Positions 26,533-35,370 are shown, counted from the first letter of the stretch. The stretch is DNA of 64,000 nucleotides from Ornithinibacillus salinisoli (GCF_042682545.1 NZ_JBHUHQ010000016.1), one strand, 5' to 3'. The notes: generated by a model from the sequence alone, not told the origin. Numbers and translations are program-made.

Positions 26533-27393
26533 TTATAGTTCTGCTAGCATTTCTTCTATCGCATGAGCAACACCGTTCTCACTGTTTCGTTTCGTAGTAT
26601 GTGTGCATTGTTCTTTTATTACTTCATCTGCATTTCCCATAGCAACTCCACGACCAGCCATTGTTAGCATACTTAAATCATTGTAATTATCCCCAAGTGC
26701 CATGACATCTTTCATGTCTATTTGTAATGTTTCAGCAAATAGAGATAAAGCAATCCCTTTTTGTGCTTGAGGGTCATTGAATTCTAAATTAATACTACCT
26801 GATGATGTAATTTTTACATTTGAATCTGCTTCAAATTGTAGGCGAGCTTTTTGAAGTAATTCTTCATCAAGTGAAAAAGCTAGTAATTTATATAATTGAA
26901 TTGTTTCATCTTTAAAAAGTTCATCATAATCTTTGATAAATTGTACATCTTCATCTTGGAATCGTTGGTCCACTGCAATTTCAAGTTCTTCTTTAGATAT
27001 GTCTGGATGTGCAGTGATCATAATATCCATGATTACGGTTTTAAAATCGTCTCGACTAAGGGAGAAAATCCCTTTACTTGTAAATAGTTCAAAATACATA
27101 TTTTCTTTTTGACAAAAGAATTGAATTTCTTTGCACGTAGATCGATCCATAGGAATATCCCGTAATAATTTTTTATCTTCAGTATATGTATTGGCACCGT
27201 TTAAAGATATGATGGGTAATGATAATCCAACTTCTTGGAGTGGCTTATTTGCTGCATCATAGGTTCTTCCAGTTGCTACAACAACTTGTACACCCTGCTT
27301 CAGAGCCTTTCGTATAGCTTGTGCATTCTCTATACTAATGTTCCCTTTATCATTTAATAAAGTGCCGTCTAAATCGGTCGCTATTAGTTTCAT
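26533..27393 (-). CDS. Cof-type HAD-superfamily phosphatase
   Basis: A 286-residue cytoplasmic haloacid-dehalogenase-like hydrolase of the Cof/YidA (IIB) group that dephosphorylates small sugar or cofactor phosphates. Motif I is DLDGTLLND (7-15), motif II VATGRTYD near 39-46, and motifs III/IV are the lysine region IALSLFAE and MALGDNYNDLSMLTMAG near 230. The cap domain lies between (about 85-190). Single gene. Substrate not predictable. A second paralogue is at 62588-63373. Confidence 0.92.
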   Translation of the reverse strand: MKLIATDLDGTLLNDKGNISIENAQAIRKALKQGVQVVVATGRTYDAANKPLQEVGLSLPIISLNGANTYTEDKKLLRDIPMDRSTCKEIQFFCQKENMYFELFTSKGIFSLSRDDFKTVIMDIMITAHPDISKEELEIAVDQRFQDEDVQFIKDYDELFKDETIQLYKLLAFSLDEELLQKARLQFEADSNVKITSSGSINLEFNDPQAQKGIALSLFAETLQIDMKDVMALGDNYNDLSMLTMAGRGVAMGNADEVIKEQCTHTTKRNSENGVAHAIEEMLAEL

Positions 27394-27516
27394 GTTATTT
27401 CTCTCCTGACTGCTACTTTTGATACTATTACTGTACCATAAGTGGAAGTAGGAGTCTTGTTAAGAAATTGTAAAAGACTTGTATATTATGAATAAGTCTT
27501 TTTTGTCTTCCACAAG

Positions 27517-27831
27517 TTATACTGTTCCATTTGTTCGTGATACTTGGTCAGATTGTGCAGCATTGATCATGAGGAAGATAGCAGAGAGGGTATGCATTAT
27601 CATACCAACGATAGGAATCCAACCAATACAAGATGTAATAATTCCTAAAATACTACCAGTTGTTTTCCCACCGTCCTGTCTTGTTAACACTAAAGTTATG
27701 ATATGGAGTATTAACATGACAAACAGTGGCGTCCAGTAAAGACTTAGGATAAATGTTCCTCCAATAATGGGAATTGCTAGAAAGGCCTCTAATCCTCCGG
27801 TTACCCATTTCATTATTCGTGATGTGGACAT
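27517..27831 (-). CDS. Small membrane protein of unknown function
   Basis: A 104-residue protein with three hydrophobic segments (about 10-27, 30-47, 58-92) and GGLEAFLAIPIIGG / CIGWIPIVGMIMH glycine-rich turns. The tail is polar. Start ATG follows GGAGGAGAATT. The overall look is of the small Bacillus membrane proteins of unassigned function. No operon partner. Confidence 0.7.
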   Translation of the reverse strand: MSTSRIMKWVTGGLEAFLAIPIIGGTFILSLYWTPLFVMLILHIITLVLTRQDGGKTTGSILGIITSCIGWIPIVGMIMHTLSAIFLMINAAQSDQVSRTNGTV

Positions 27832-27955
27832 AATTCTCCTCCAATCCTTATACAGATATATTTATATAGTATGCGTTCTTGAACTATTTACTACTTTAAT
27901 ATTTTCCTCTCTTTCTGAATATTAATAGTACAAACCTAGGTTAGGACGTGTTTCC

Positions 27956-28423
27956 ATGAATACAAAAGGTAAAAGTAATCAAATTGTGATATTATTCATC
28001 ATGGTAATTGTGGTAGCGCTAGCTATCTTCCTATTTTTCACCTTATTTAAATCCTCTGAAAGAAATGCTATAGACACCGTACGAACATTTTATGAATATG
28101 AAAAGAATGGTTCATTCGCAGAATCGTGGGAAATGTTTCATCCATTCATGAAAGAAAAATTTGATAAGGGGCATTATTTACAGGATCGTGCGCATGTTTT
28201 CATGAATCACTTTGAGGTTACCACGTTTGCATATTCTCTTGAAGATGCAGAGAAGGTTACAAACTGGGAAATGGAAGAAAATAGTGAAGTCATATATGAA
28301 GCCTATAAGGTACCCGTTTTACAGGAGTATAAGGGTAAATATGGAAATTTCACCATCATACAGGATGTTTACGCTACAGAGGTAGAGGGAGAATGGGTAA
28401 TTTTGTGGGATTATCGTAAATAA
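27956..28423 (+). CDS. Membrane-anchored NTF2-like protein
   Basis: A 155-residue protein with one N-terminal membrane helix (about 9-31) followed by an extracytoplasmic domain. The opening helix AIDTVRTFYEYEKNGSFAESWEMFHP and the later EYKGKYGNFTIIQDVYATEVEGEWVILWDY have the pattern of NTF2-like small domains, a fold-level guess. No cysteine lipobox. Single gene followed by a shared terminator. Function unknown. Confidence 0.65.
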   Translation: MNTKGKSNQIVILFIMVIVVALAIFLFFTLFKSSERNAIDTVRTFYEYEKNGSFAESWEMFHPFMKEKFDKGHYLQDRAHVFMNHFEVTTFAYSLEDAEKVTNWEMEENSEVIYEAYKVPVLQEYKGKYGNFTIIQDVYATEVEGEWVILWDYRK

Positions 28424-28446
28424 TAAGATTGTGCATAGATAAAAAA

Positions 28447-28480
28447 ACAAACGTTGCTAATAAAATGTAGTAACGTTTGT
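28447..28480. terminator. Bidirectional terminator
   Basis: Stem ACAAACGTTGCTA / TAGTAACGTTTGT. The A-run before it gives a T-run for the minus-strand acyl-CoA dehydrogenase gene. Confidence 0.8.
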
Positions 28481-28492
28481 CATGGCATTATG

Positions 28493-29662
28493 TTAATTTT
28501 TAGTTTTATTATTTATTTTTGTTATTGCTCTTTCAGCGAGTTGTATGATCGTCATATCATCCATTGGTGGATTATGAAGTCCAGCTCGGACGTCGCGATA
28601 ATATCGTTGTAAGGGGTTTTGCTCAGAAAGACTCCGTGCTCCTACAATGCGCATTGCTAAATCCACTACTTGAATAGCATGGTTGACTACGGATAATTTA
28701 ACAGCCCCTAGTTCTGTTTTCATTGATTGTCGAACTGTATGGTTACTATTATCCCACTTTTTAGCTACTCCATAAAGTAAATAATCATTTTGCATTGTTA
28801 GTAGCTCCATCTCACCAATCTTTTGTTTTATGTTTGGTAAGTCTGCGATAGTACCTTGTATGCTATTTGGTGAATAGGATGATGCAAAATTTATTGCATA
28901 TTCTTGTGCTGCTTTTGCGATTCCGTTGTAGCAGGCTGGAATGTGCAATAACCATCCAGTCGCTGCCTGATTTCCAGGTGAAATCATTTCGACAAGGTCA
29001 TTTTCTGCTACTGAAACATTTTGAAGGACTAGGTCATGACTGCCAGTTGCTTTCATGGCAATGGAATCCCATGTTTCTTCTATTGTTACACCATCAAGGT
29101 CGCGCCTCACTAAAAAGTTCCCTACATCTTCTGTTCCTTCAATACTAGCTCGGACGAGAATATAATCAAGCACAGGTGCCAAGGTTGTAAATGTTTTTCT
29201 ACCATTAAGCACCCATTTAGTTGCTACTTTTTTTGCGGTGGTTTCTGGTTTTCCACCTCTTGTTGGGCTTCCTGTAGCTGGTTCTGTAGCTGCACTATTG
29301 AGGAGCGCACCAGTTTGCAAGACATCGTTGGCAAAAGCTTGATACTTTGCTTCATTCCAAATGCTATTTTCACCAATATGCTTCGTAATTCCCATATGCC
29401 ATCCAATTGCAAGTGCTGTAGATCCATCAGCTTGAGCAATGGTTTCTTGCAATCGTAAGAATTCAACTAAAGATATCCCAACTCCTCCAAATTTTCTAGG
29501 GATGGTTAGGGCAGGATAACCAATTTCTTTTAATTCATTATAATTTTCAAAAGGAAAAGTTCCTTCCTTATCGTGCTTGTATGCTCGCTCAGCAAATGGT
29601 TTAACTTTTTCAGTCAAGGCTTGAATTCGTTCATCAGTTGTTTTTAATTCTTGTAATTTCAC
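28493..29662 (-). CDS. Acyl-CoA dehydrogenase-like flavoprotein (YdbM-like)
   Basis: FAD-dependent acyl-CoA dehydrogenase family protein of 389 residues, closest in pattern to B. subtilis YdbM. The N-terminal helical domain (YPALTIPRKFGGVGISLVEF near 50-70), central beta domain (WVLNGRKTFTTLAPVLDYILVRA) and C-terminal helical domain (MRIVGARSLSEQNPLQRYYRDVR) are all present. This branch includes oxidases and desulfurisation-type flavoproteins (DszC-like), and the usual catalytic Glu cannot be placed with certainty. Single gene. Substrate unknown. Confidence 0.85.
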   Translation of the reverse strand: MKLQELKTTDERIQALTEKVKPFAERAYKHDKEGTFPFENYNELKEIGYPALTIPRKFGGVGISLVEFLRLQETIAQADGSTALAIGWHMGITKHIGENSIWNEAKYQAFANDVLQTGALLNSAATEPATGSPTRGGKPETTAKKVATKWVLNGRKTFTTLAPVLDYILVRASIEGTEDVGNFLVRRDLDGVTIEETWDSIAMKATGSHDLVLQNVSVAENDLVEMISPGNQAATGWLLHIPACYNGIAKAAQEYAINFASSYSPNSIQGTIADLPNIKQKIGEMELLTMQNDYLLYGVAKKWDNSNHTVRQSMKTELGAVKLSVVNHAIQVVDLAMRIVGARSLSEQNPLQRYYRDVRAGLHNPPMDDMTIIQLAERAITKINNKTKN

Positions 29663-29871
29663 AATTTCATCCCCTTAAATCTGATTCAATTGATCGGAAT
29701 TATATCATATATTATTTCACGCACGATAAAAAAGTTCAATGAAGGAGCATATTTCAGCGTGATTACTATAAAAAATAGGAAAATAACCTCTTAAAATGTA
29801 TTTTTTAGTTGCGTAAGATGGTAGTAACACGTAATAAATAGATTTTGAAGGGATGAAGGGAGAGGAGTAGT

Positions 29872-30741
29872 GTGAGCCAAAAGATTGCTGTATTGTTTCT
29901 TCATGGTGCAGGTACACCAGATGAGGATTTTGCAGATGATTTAATTGAACGAATTTCCCAAAACGTTGCAAAAAAGCTTTCCGTGAAAAATCTGAAGGAT
30001 CATTTTGTTTTCGAAACGGTATTTTGGTCATCCATTTTTGAGCCAGAGCAGGCGGAGTTGTGGGATCGATTGCAAACAAGTGCCGAACTAGATTTTCCTC
30101 GAACAAGACGTTTTGTATTGGAATTTCTAGCAGATGCAGTAGCATATCAGCCCACAATGCTCGGAAATCAAAATTATGATAGAGTTCATACATTAGTAGC
30201 TGAAGCGATTCAGCGATTAAGAAAAAAGGCGGGGGAAGAAGCGCCATTGTGTGTTATAAGTCACAGCCTAGGGACGGTTATCGCAAGTAATTACTTTTAT
30301 GATTTACAATTTAAGCGGGAAAACATCGGTGCCATAACAAAATATCAAACACATAACAATCCGATAGAACAGTGTCATACGTTAACATTATTTTACACAC
30401 TAGGAAGTCCAATGGCGATGTGGTCATTACGCTATATTGATTTTGGTTCTCCGATCAATGTTCCTTCACCAGCAATGGCGATGCTTTATCCTGAGATAGA
30501 AGGGGAATGGTTAAATTTTTACGACAAAGATGATGTATTAGCTTTCCCATTAAAAGGAATTAATGAATCCTACGATCAGGCTGTGACAGAGGATATAGCT
30601 GTTAACGCTGGAGGACTGTTGACGAGTTGGAACCCTTTATCCCATTTAAAATATGAATCAGATAAGGAGGTTATTAAGCGAATTTCAAAAGGTTTAATAA
30701 ACACATGGAAAAAGATAAATAATTCGTTCATTGAATCATAG
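29872..30741 (+). CDS. Alpha/beta-hydrolase-fold protein
   Basis: A 289-residue cytoplasmic protein with a hydrolase-like core: LFLHGAGTPDEDFADDL near 8-24 and the nucleophile elbow VISHSLGTVIAS near 123-134 with serine in S-H-S-L-G. A likely acidic residue and histidine follow in NFYDKDDVLAFP and SHLKYESD. Start is GTG at 29872 after GGGAGAGGAG. Its family looks like the poorly characterised lipase-like proteins of bacteria. Function unknown. Confidence 0.72.
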   Translation: MSQKIAVLFLHGAGTPDEDFADDLIERISQNVAKKLSVKNLKDHFVFETVFWSSIFEPEQAELWDRLQTSAELDFPRTRRFVLEFLADAVAYQPTMLGNQNYDRVHTLVAEAIQRLRKKAGEEAPLCVISHSLGTVIASNYFYDLQFKRENIGAITKYQTHNNPIEQCHTLTLFYTLGSPMAMWSLRYIDFGSPINVPSPAMAMLYPEIEGEWLNFYDKDDVLAFPLKGINESYDQAVTEDIAVNAGGLLTSWNPLSHLKYESDKEVIKRISKGLINTWKKINNSFIES

Positions 30742-30753
30742 ATTCGTATCCAT

Positions 30754-30778
30754 CTGTCCATTTGGGCAGTTTTTTTTT
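30754..30778 (+). terminator. Terminator of the alpha/beta-hydrolase gene
   Basis: Short stem CTGTCC / GGGCAG followed by nine T. A second hairpin (ACACGAAGA / TCTTCGTGT plus T-run) lies at about 30877-30911. The stretch 30779-30980 holds no other feature. Confidence 0.75.
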
Positions 30779-30984
30779 GCTTGTTTTTCGTTGATAGTAC
30801 GGCCAAGTAGATTATCGTGATACAAAAGCGGTAGTTTCATTTTCCTGTAGGATAAGTAAAGTACCAACAGCATTACATCACACGAAGAAAAAGTCTTCGT
30901 GTTTTTCCTGTTTTCTTTTTTTATGAAATTGCAGGACATAGTTATGTACATGTAGAAATATATTATAATGAAAATTCATTAAAT

Positions 30985-31029
30985 TAAGATTTGTATACGC
31001 TTTCAATATTTTATAGTATTCAAATCTTA
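30985..31029 (+). promoter_or_regulatory. Promoter with long palindrome and cre-like site ahead of the NhaC-family gene
   Basis: Half-sites TAAGATTTGTATAC (30985-30998) and GTATTCAAATCTTA (31016-31029) are inverted repeats with 13 of 14 matches. They flank a -35 TTGTAT (30991) and a -10 TAGTAT (31014, 17-bp spacing). A cre-like TGTATACGCTTTCA (30992-31005) overlaps the -35. A repressor dimer and CcpA could both act here. Confidence 0.5.
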
Positions 31030-31104
31030 TCGTAGAGGAGGGGATTAACTAGAAAGGTTCTTTACTCTTTTTGTCTATAAAAATATGGAAAGGAGTTGTG
31101 AAAA

Positions 31105-32658
31105 ATGGAATTCGGTATTTTTTCTTTGCTTCCTCCACTATTGGCAATCGTATTAGCTCTAGTAACACGTAATGTTATTCCAGCTTTGTTTGCTGGCGTC
31201 TGGTTGGGAGCAACGATGGTTCATGGAATGAATCCATTAATGGGTATCTATGCTAGTTTTAGTGAATTTATCTTGCCGAACCTAGGGGATGAATGGAGTG
31301 CAACCGTATTACTTTATTGTGGTTTATTTGGTGTACTTGTTGCTGTTTTACAAAAAACAGGTGGAGCACACGCTATTGCAAATGCGATTTCCAAGCGAGT
31401 AAAAACAGACCGAGGTGCACAAGGATCAACGATGTTATTCGGTATCATTATTTTCTTTGAGGACTATTTTAATGCTTTGACAGTAGGAAGTGTTATGCGT
31501 TCTGTAACAGATAAGATGCGAGTGTCGCGAGAAAAACTCGCATACATTGTCGATTCTACTTCTGCTCCAATGTGTTTACTTGCTCCTGTTTCTACATGGG
31601 TCGTATTTGTCATGGGATTAATTGGAGCACAATTCGCCACATTAGGTATTTCAAGGTCTGAGTATATGACTTATTTAGGTACAATCCCATTTAACTTTTA
31701 TTCCATCCTTGCCCTTTTACTTGTGGCAATTGTTATTTATAAACGCTGGGATTATGGTCCAATGGCTCGCGCCGAGCATCGAGCAAGAACAGAAGGTAAA
31801 TTGTTACGTGATGGTGCAGAACCACCATCTGATGATTCGTTGACAGATGTAGAAATGGTGGAAGGACATACACCTAAAATGCGTAACTTGATTGTACCAC
31901 TAGTTGTATTAATCGGACTAATCCCACCGCTATTATTATGGACAGGTGGATTCCCAGAAAATGATTTAGTTACGGCAGTAGGGGAATCAAATGGTGGATT
32001 GTCTATTTTAATGGCTGCTTTTGGTGCAGTGATTGTTGGTCTTGCAATGGGTATGCAGCAAAAACTATTTAACTTTAAAGAGTCTGTTAATCTTGTTGTA
32101 ACAGGATTTAGAAGTATGATGCTTGTGTATATTATTCTAACGCTAGCTTGGTCAATTGGAAGTGTAACGTCTGAACTTGGAACAGCAGACTTTATTGTGA
32201 ATTTAGCTGAGCAAACAACAGCACCGGCCATTATTCCAGTTTTATTGTTTATTGTAGCTGGTATTGTTGCATATACGACAGGTACATCCTATGGTACATT
32301 TGCGATAATGGTTCCAATAGCAATGCCGCTTGCCGAGTCGATGGACATTTCGATGTTTTTAGCTATTGCAGCGGTATTGAGTGGGGGGATTTTTGGGGAC
32401 CACTGTTCTCCAATTTCTGATACTACCATTCTTTCTTCTGCTGGTGCATCTAGTGATCATATTGACCATGTTAATACACAGATGCCTTTTGCGATTACTG
32501 CAGGAATTAGTGGTATTGCATCATTCTTAATTGCTGGAATAACAGGTTCTTCAATCGTTGCACTTCTTGTAGGTGTAATTGTACTCGTTTTACTAGCTTA
32601 TCTATTTAATAAAAAGTGGGGAAATATAAATGCTGAAGAAATAAAAGCTTCAGCGTAA
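31105..32658 (+). CDS. NhaC-family Na+/H+ antiporter or amino acid carrier
   Basis: Integral membrane protein of 517 residues with about 11-12 membrane segments and NhaC-family (PF03553) motifs such as FFEDYFNALTVGSVMRSVTD (about 110-130) and AVLSGGIFGDHCSPISDTTI (about 425-445). NhaC homologues include sodium/proton antiporters, malate-lactate antiporters and the lysine carrier LysW. No lysine riboswitch precedes this copy, but one controls the convergent neighbour gene. ATG at 31105 follows AAAGGAGTTG. Single gene with its own terminator. Substrate open. Confidence 0.85.
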   Translation: MEFGIFSLLPPLLAIVLALVTRNVIPALFAGVWLGATMVHGMNPLMGIYASFSEFILPNLGDEWSATVLLYCGLFGVLVAVLQKTGGAHAIANAISKRVKTDRGAQGSTMLFGIIIFFEDYFNALTVGSVMRSVTDKMRVSREKLAYIVDSTSAPMCLLAPVSTWVVFVMGLIGAQFATLGISRSEYMTYLGTIPFNFYSILALLLVAIVIYKRWDYGPMARAEHRARTEGKLLRDGAEPPSDDSLTDVEMVEGHTPKMRNLIVPLVVLIGLIPPLLLWTGGFPENDLVTAVGESNGGLSILMAAFGAVIVGLAMGMQQKLFNFKESVNLVVTGFRSMMLVYIILTLAWSIGSVTSELGTADFIVNLAEQTTAPAIIPVLLFIVAGIVAYTTGTSYGTFAIMVPIAMPLAESMDISMFLAIAAVLSGGIFGDHCSPISDTTILSSAGASSDHIDHVNTQMPFAITAGISGIASFLIAGITGSSIVALLVGVIVLVLLAYLFNKKWGNINAEEIKASA

Positions 32659-32662
32659 TTTA

Positions 32663-32697
32663 AAAGAAGTAACTACTCACGAGGTAGTTACTTCTTT
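32663..32697. terminator. Bidirectional terminator
   Basis: Stem AAAGAAGTAACTAC / GTAGTTACTTCTTT between the NhaC-family gene and the convergent amidohydrolase gene. Confidence 0.88.
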
Positions 32698-32751
32698 CAA
32701 AATTACTTCTCTTCTCAAGGAGGGGTGCTCAAAAAAAGTTTAGTATGTTCC

Positions 32752-34368
32752 CTATATTTGAGTCTTTGCCGTCATTTTCGTGTACTGAATGTCTCCGCCT
32801 ATGATTGTTTGTTCAACTTCTGTTTGCAGTAGTTCATCAGCATCTTCCATCATAAATGGATCTTTCGAGTAAACAGTCATATCGGCTAATTTTCCTCTAG
32901 AAATGGTACCTTTTATAGTTTCTTCATTTGTTGGGTAGGCAGCTAATTCTGTAAATAAACGAAATGCTTCATACATGGATAATTTCTCACTTGGGTTCCA
33001 ACCATGATGTGTTTGCCCTGGAGCTTTTCTCGTTACTGCTGCGTGAATTCCTAATAGCGGGTCTGCTGGTTCAACTGGCGAATCAGATCCTCCTGCACAA
33101 ATAACTCCAGCGTCCATTAGTGATTTCCATGCATAGGATAATGGGATACGGTTTTTGCCAAGACGTTCTTGCACCCAAGGAAAATCACCTACTAAAAAGC
33201 GTGGCTGAATGTCTGCTATTCTACTTGGATTTGCTAATCTCTTTATTAGATCTTTTGTTAGTACCTGTGTATGAATCAAACGATCTCGGTGTGCTACAGT
33301 AGGAAACTGATCGAGAATATCAAGCACATTTTTTAAAGCTTGGTCACCAATTGTATGAACAGCAATCGGCATCGATAAGTCACGGGATTTTTTAATTAGA
33401 GTGAATAAGGTTTCTTGATCGTACATTGCTTCACCATAATTTCCCGGATCATCCGCGTATTCCTCTGAGAGTAATGCAGTTCTTCTACCAAATGCACCAT
33501 CAGCAAATATTTTCACCGCACCAATCTTCAATGTTTCATTCCCATAACCTGCATACATTCCTGCATCTCGTAAATCCTCTAAGAATTCGTGATTGATTAA
33601 TAGATTGGAACGCAGTCCAAGACCTTCCTCGTTCAATAATTCATGATAGATTTGATAGGTTTGATGAAGTCCACCCAAGTGGAGTGGGTCATTCGTATGG
33701 ACACTTGTTAATCCTTGCTGGATCGAAAATTGAATTGCTTGGCGCATAGCACTTTTTAAATCAGTGTATGATTTTTCAGGTATATGCTGTTTGAAAATTT
33801 CTGCGGCGGATTCAAGAACTAGTCCTGTTGGTTGTTTTGTTACTTCATCAAGTACAATGGATCCACCTTCTGGGATCGTCATGGTTGGATGATAATTGCT
33901 CACCCTTAACGCGCTGCTATTAATGACATTTGCATGGCTACAGATTCTGGAAATTAATAATGGGTTATTCGGTGCCACATGATCAAGTTCGTGAATGGTA
34001 GGAATTGTCCCGTCTGTAAATAAATTTTCATCCCAGCCGAATCCCAATAACCATTCATTCGGATTGAGGGTTTTTGCTTTGGCTTGGACTTTCTCTAGCA
34101 TTTCAATTTTGGAGCGTACTCCCGTTAAATCTAAGTTAATAAATTTGTCTGCAATCATTGAAAGGTGAAGGTGGCTGTCCACCAATCCAGGGGTAACCGT
34201 TTTACCTTCTAATGAAATCACTTCACTTGTTGGAGAATCCCAGTGAAGTAACATATCTTTTGTTGATCCCATGTCAATAAAGCGTCCGTTTTCGATAACG
34301 ACAGCTTCGACATTTGGTTTGGTAAAATCAAATGTGTAGATATTTCCGTTGGTATAAATTTTTCTCAT
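32752..34368 (-). CDS. YtcJ-like amidohydrolase under a lysine riboswitch
   Basis: Cytoplasmic metal-dependent amidohydrolase of the YtcJ / amidohydrolase-3 group, 538 residues. The TIM-barrel metal motif is H66-L-H68 in VDSHLHLS, later metal histidines are expected in MPIAVHTIGDQA, and the catalytic aspartate is in CAGGSDSPVEPADPLLG. The family hydrolyses amides, ureas or cyclic substrates; no specific substrate is recognised. A good ribosome binding site (AAGGAGAGGT) precedes the ATG. A full L-box leader with terminator lies 105 bp upstream, so expression should rise when lysine is scarce. That suggests it frees lysine from a derivative. This is inference from regulation, not from the protein. 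Confidence 0.85.
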   Translation of the reverse strand: MRKIYTNGNIYTFDFTKPNVEAVVIENGRFIDMGSTKDMLLHWDSPTSEVISLEGKTVTPGLVDSHLHLSMIADKFINLDLTGVRSKIEMLEKVQAKAKTLNPNEWLLGFGWDENLFTDGTIPTIHELDHVAPNNPLLISRICSHANVINSSALRVSNYHPTMTIPEGGSIVLDEVTKQPTGLVLESAAEIFKQHIPEKSYTDLKSAMRQAIQFSIQQGLTSVHTNDPLHLGGLHQTYQIYHELLNEEGLGLRSNLLINHEFLEDLRDAGMYAGYGNETLKIGAVKIFADGAFGRRTALLSEEYADDPGNYGEAMYDQETLFTLIKKSRDLSMPIAVHTIGDQALKNVLDILDQFPTVAHRDRLIHTQVLTKDLIKRLANPSRIADIQPRFLVGDFPWVQERLGKNRIPLSYAWKSLMDAGVICAGGSDSPVEPADPLLGIHAAVTRKAPGQTHHGWNPSEKLSMYEAFRLFTELAAYPTNEETIKGTISRGKLADMTVYSKDPFMMEDADELLQTEVEQTIIGGDIQYTKMTAKTQI

Positions 34369-34472
34369 GGTGTACCTCTCCTTGTATATTAACGTTGTAC
34401 AAAAGAGAGAAAAACTGAATGAAGGGGAAAGGAGATATGAGTGAGGTACTTAATTATCTTAAGTCCAAAACT

Positions 34473-34715
34473 ACAATGATAGAAATCAACCAATCATTGT
34501 TTCACATTATACGTTATTCTCCGTTTCGATCAGTAGTTCTCCATGCACATTGCTTGCATGACAGTATGTCTCTTTTTCAGGGACATCCCAGCAATAATAA
34601 AATTGACTTTCATTATGCTTCGGCAACAAATCCTTTCGTTAACCATCATCGTTGTCATCCTCCAGTTAAATACTTATATATGCTGCACCTCTACCTCACC
34701 GATCTGATAAGGTCT
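34473..34715 (-). ncRNA. Second lysine riboswitch (L box), upstream of the YtcJ-like gene
   Basis: On the minus strand it repeats the same order of landmarks as the copy at 23344-23595: GGTGAGGTAGAGGTGC, AAGTA, GAAAGGAT, GTTGCCGAAGCATAATGA, TTATTATTGCTGGGATG, CATACTGTCATGC and GGAGAACTACTGATC. The terminator (ACAATGAT...ATCATTGT) is followed by only a short T-run (AGTTTTGG), so readthrough may be leakier. The only sizeable gene downstream is the amidohydrolase. Confidence 0.92.
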
Positions 34716-34732
34716 TCTATGAAATTGTGTAT

Positions 34733-34761
34733 ATCTTATCAAAATAAAATGAATTGTACAA
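34733..34761 (-). promoter_or_regulatory. Promoter of the second lysine-riboswitch transcript
   Basis: On the minus strand, -35 TTGTAC (34756-34761) and -10 TAAGAT (34733-34738) are 17 bp apart. Confidence 0.6.
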
Positions 34762-34871
34762 GAAAATATTTTAATAACAGCTTTATAACGAAAATCTGTT
34801 ATTAAAAGACTGTTGTTTGATTCAAGAAATGAATATTGATGAGGGATTTATAAGACTGCTTCATTACATAG

Positions 34872-35168
34872 GGTTGCTTCAGAGTAAAGTGCCATTCGGT
34901 CGATCATAGCAGTGATGAAAGCCCGAATGAAGATAATAAAGTGCCATTTGTTCGTTCATAGCAGTGATGAAAGCCCGAATGAAGATAATTAAGTGTCATT
35001 CGGTCGATCATAGCAGTGATGAAAGCCTGAATGAAGATAATACAGTACCATTCGGTCGTTCATAGCAGTGATGAAAGCCCGAATAGAGAGAATAAAGTGT
35101 CATTCGGTCGCTCATAACAATGATGAAACTCCAAATGGAGAAGAGAAATAATAAATGGTTCACGTTGT
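34872..35168 (+). repeat. 52-bp tandem repeat array, copy 1 (five units, shared ends)
   Basis: Units start at 34886, 34938, 34990, 35042 and 35094, an exact 52-bp period. Each carries CATTCGG near its start and CCGAATG near its end (hairpin stem), plus inner TCAT/ATGA. The last unit ends in a variant (CCAAATGGAGAAG). The outer edges GGGTTGCTTCAGA and GGTTCACGTTG are also found at the second array (58729-59081), there on the other strand. No coding potential. Flanking 34762-34871 and 35169-35370 show only the palindrome noted separately. Confidence 0.85.
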
Positions 35169-35230
35169 AGTTACTTCGCATTTTACATCAAAACGAGAAT
35201 AATCAATACGAAAGAGCTTAACGAAAAATA

Positions 35231-35244
35231 TATACCTAGGTATA
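35231..35244. promoter_or_regulatory. Perfect 14-bp palindrome upstream of the BBE-type gene
   Basis: TATACCTAGGTATA is its own reverse complement and lies about 127 bp before the flavoprotein start. It could be a regulator site; no regulator is known. Confidence 0.3.
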
Positions 35245-35370
35245 CATTACAAGGCATGAATGCTGTGATACGCTTTTTTGTACAGAAAAGGATCACGGAT
35301 TGTTAACTAGATCAGCATGCTAGATAACTTTCTTTACTATGAAACTTCAATATACATGGAGGGAATATGA

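Noticed and set aside
27956..28423. Lipoprotein call for the NTF2-like protein
   Set aside because: There is no cysteine near the end of the N-terminal hydrophobic segment, so it is a membrane anchor rather than a lipobox.
34419..34805. Plus-strand open frame of 128 codons
   Set aside because: It lies across the lysine riboswitch on the opposite strand, has low-complexity His/Tyr-rich content and no ribosome binding site.
34872..35168. CRISPR-like array
   Set aside because: The whole 52-bp unit repeats with no variable spacers, and no cas genes are near. The same holds for the array at 58729-59081.
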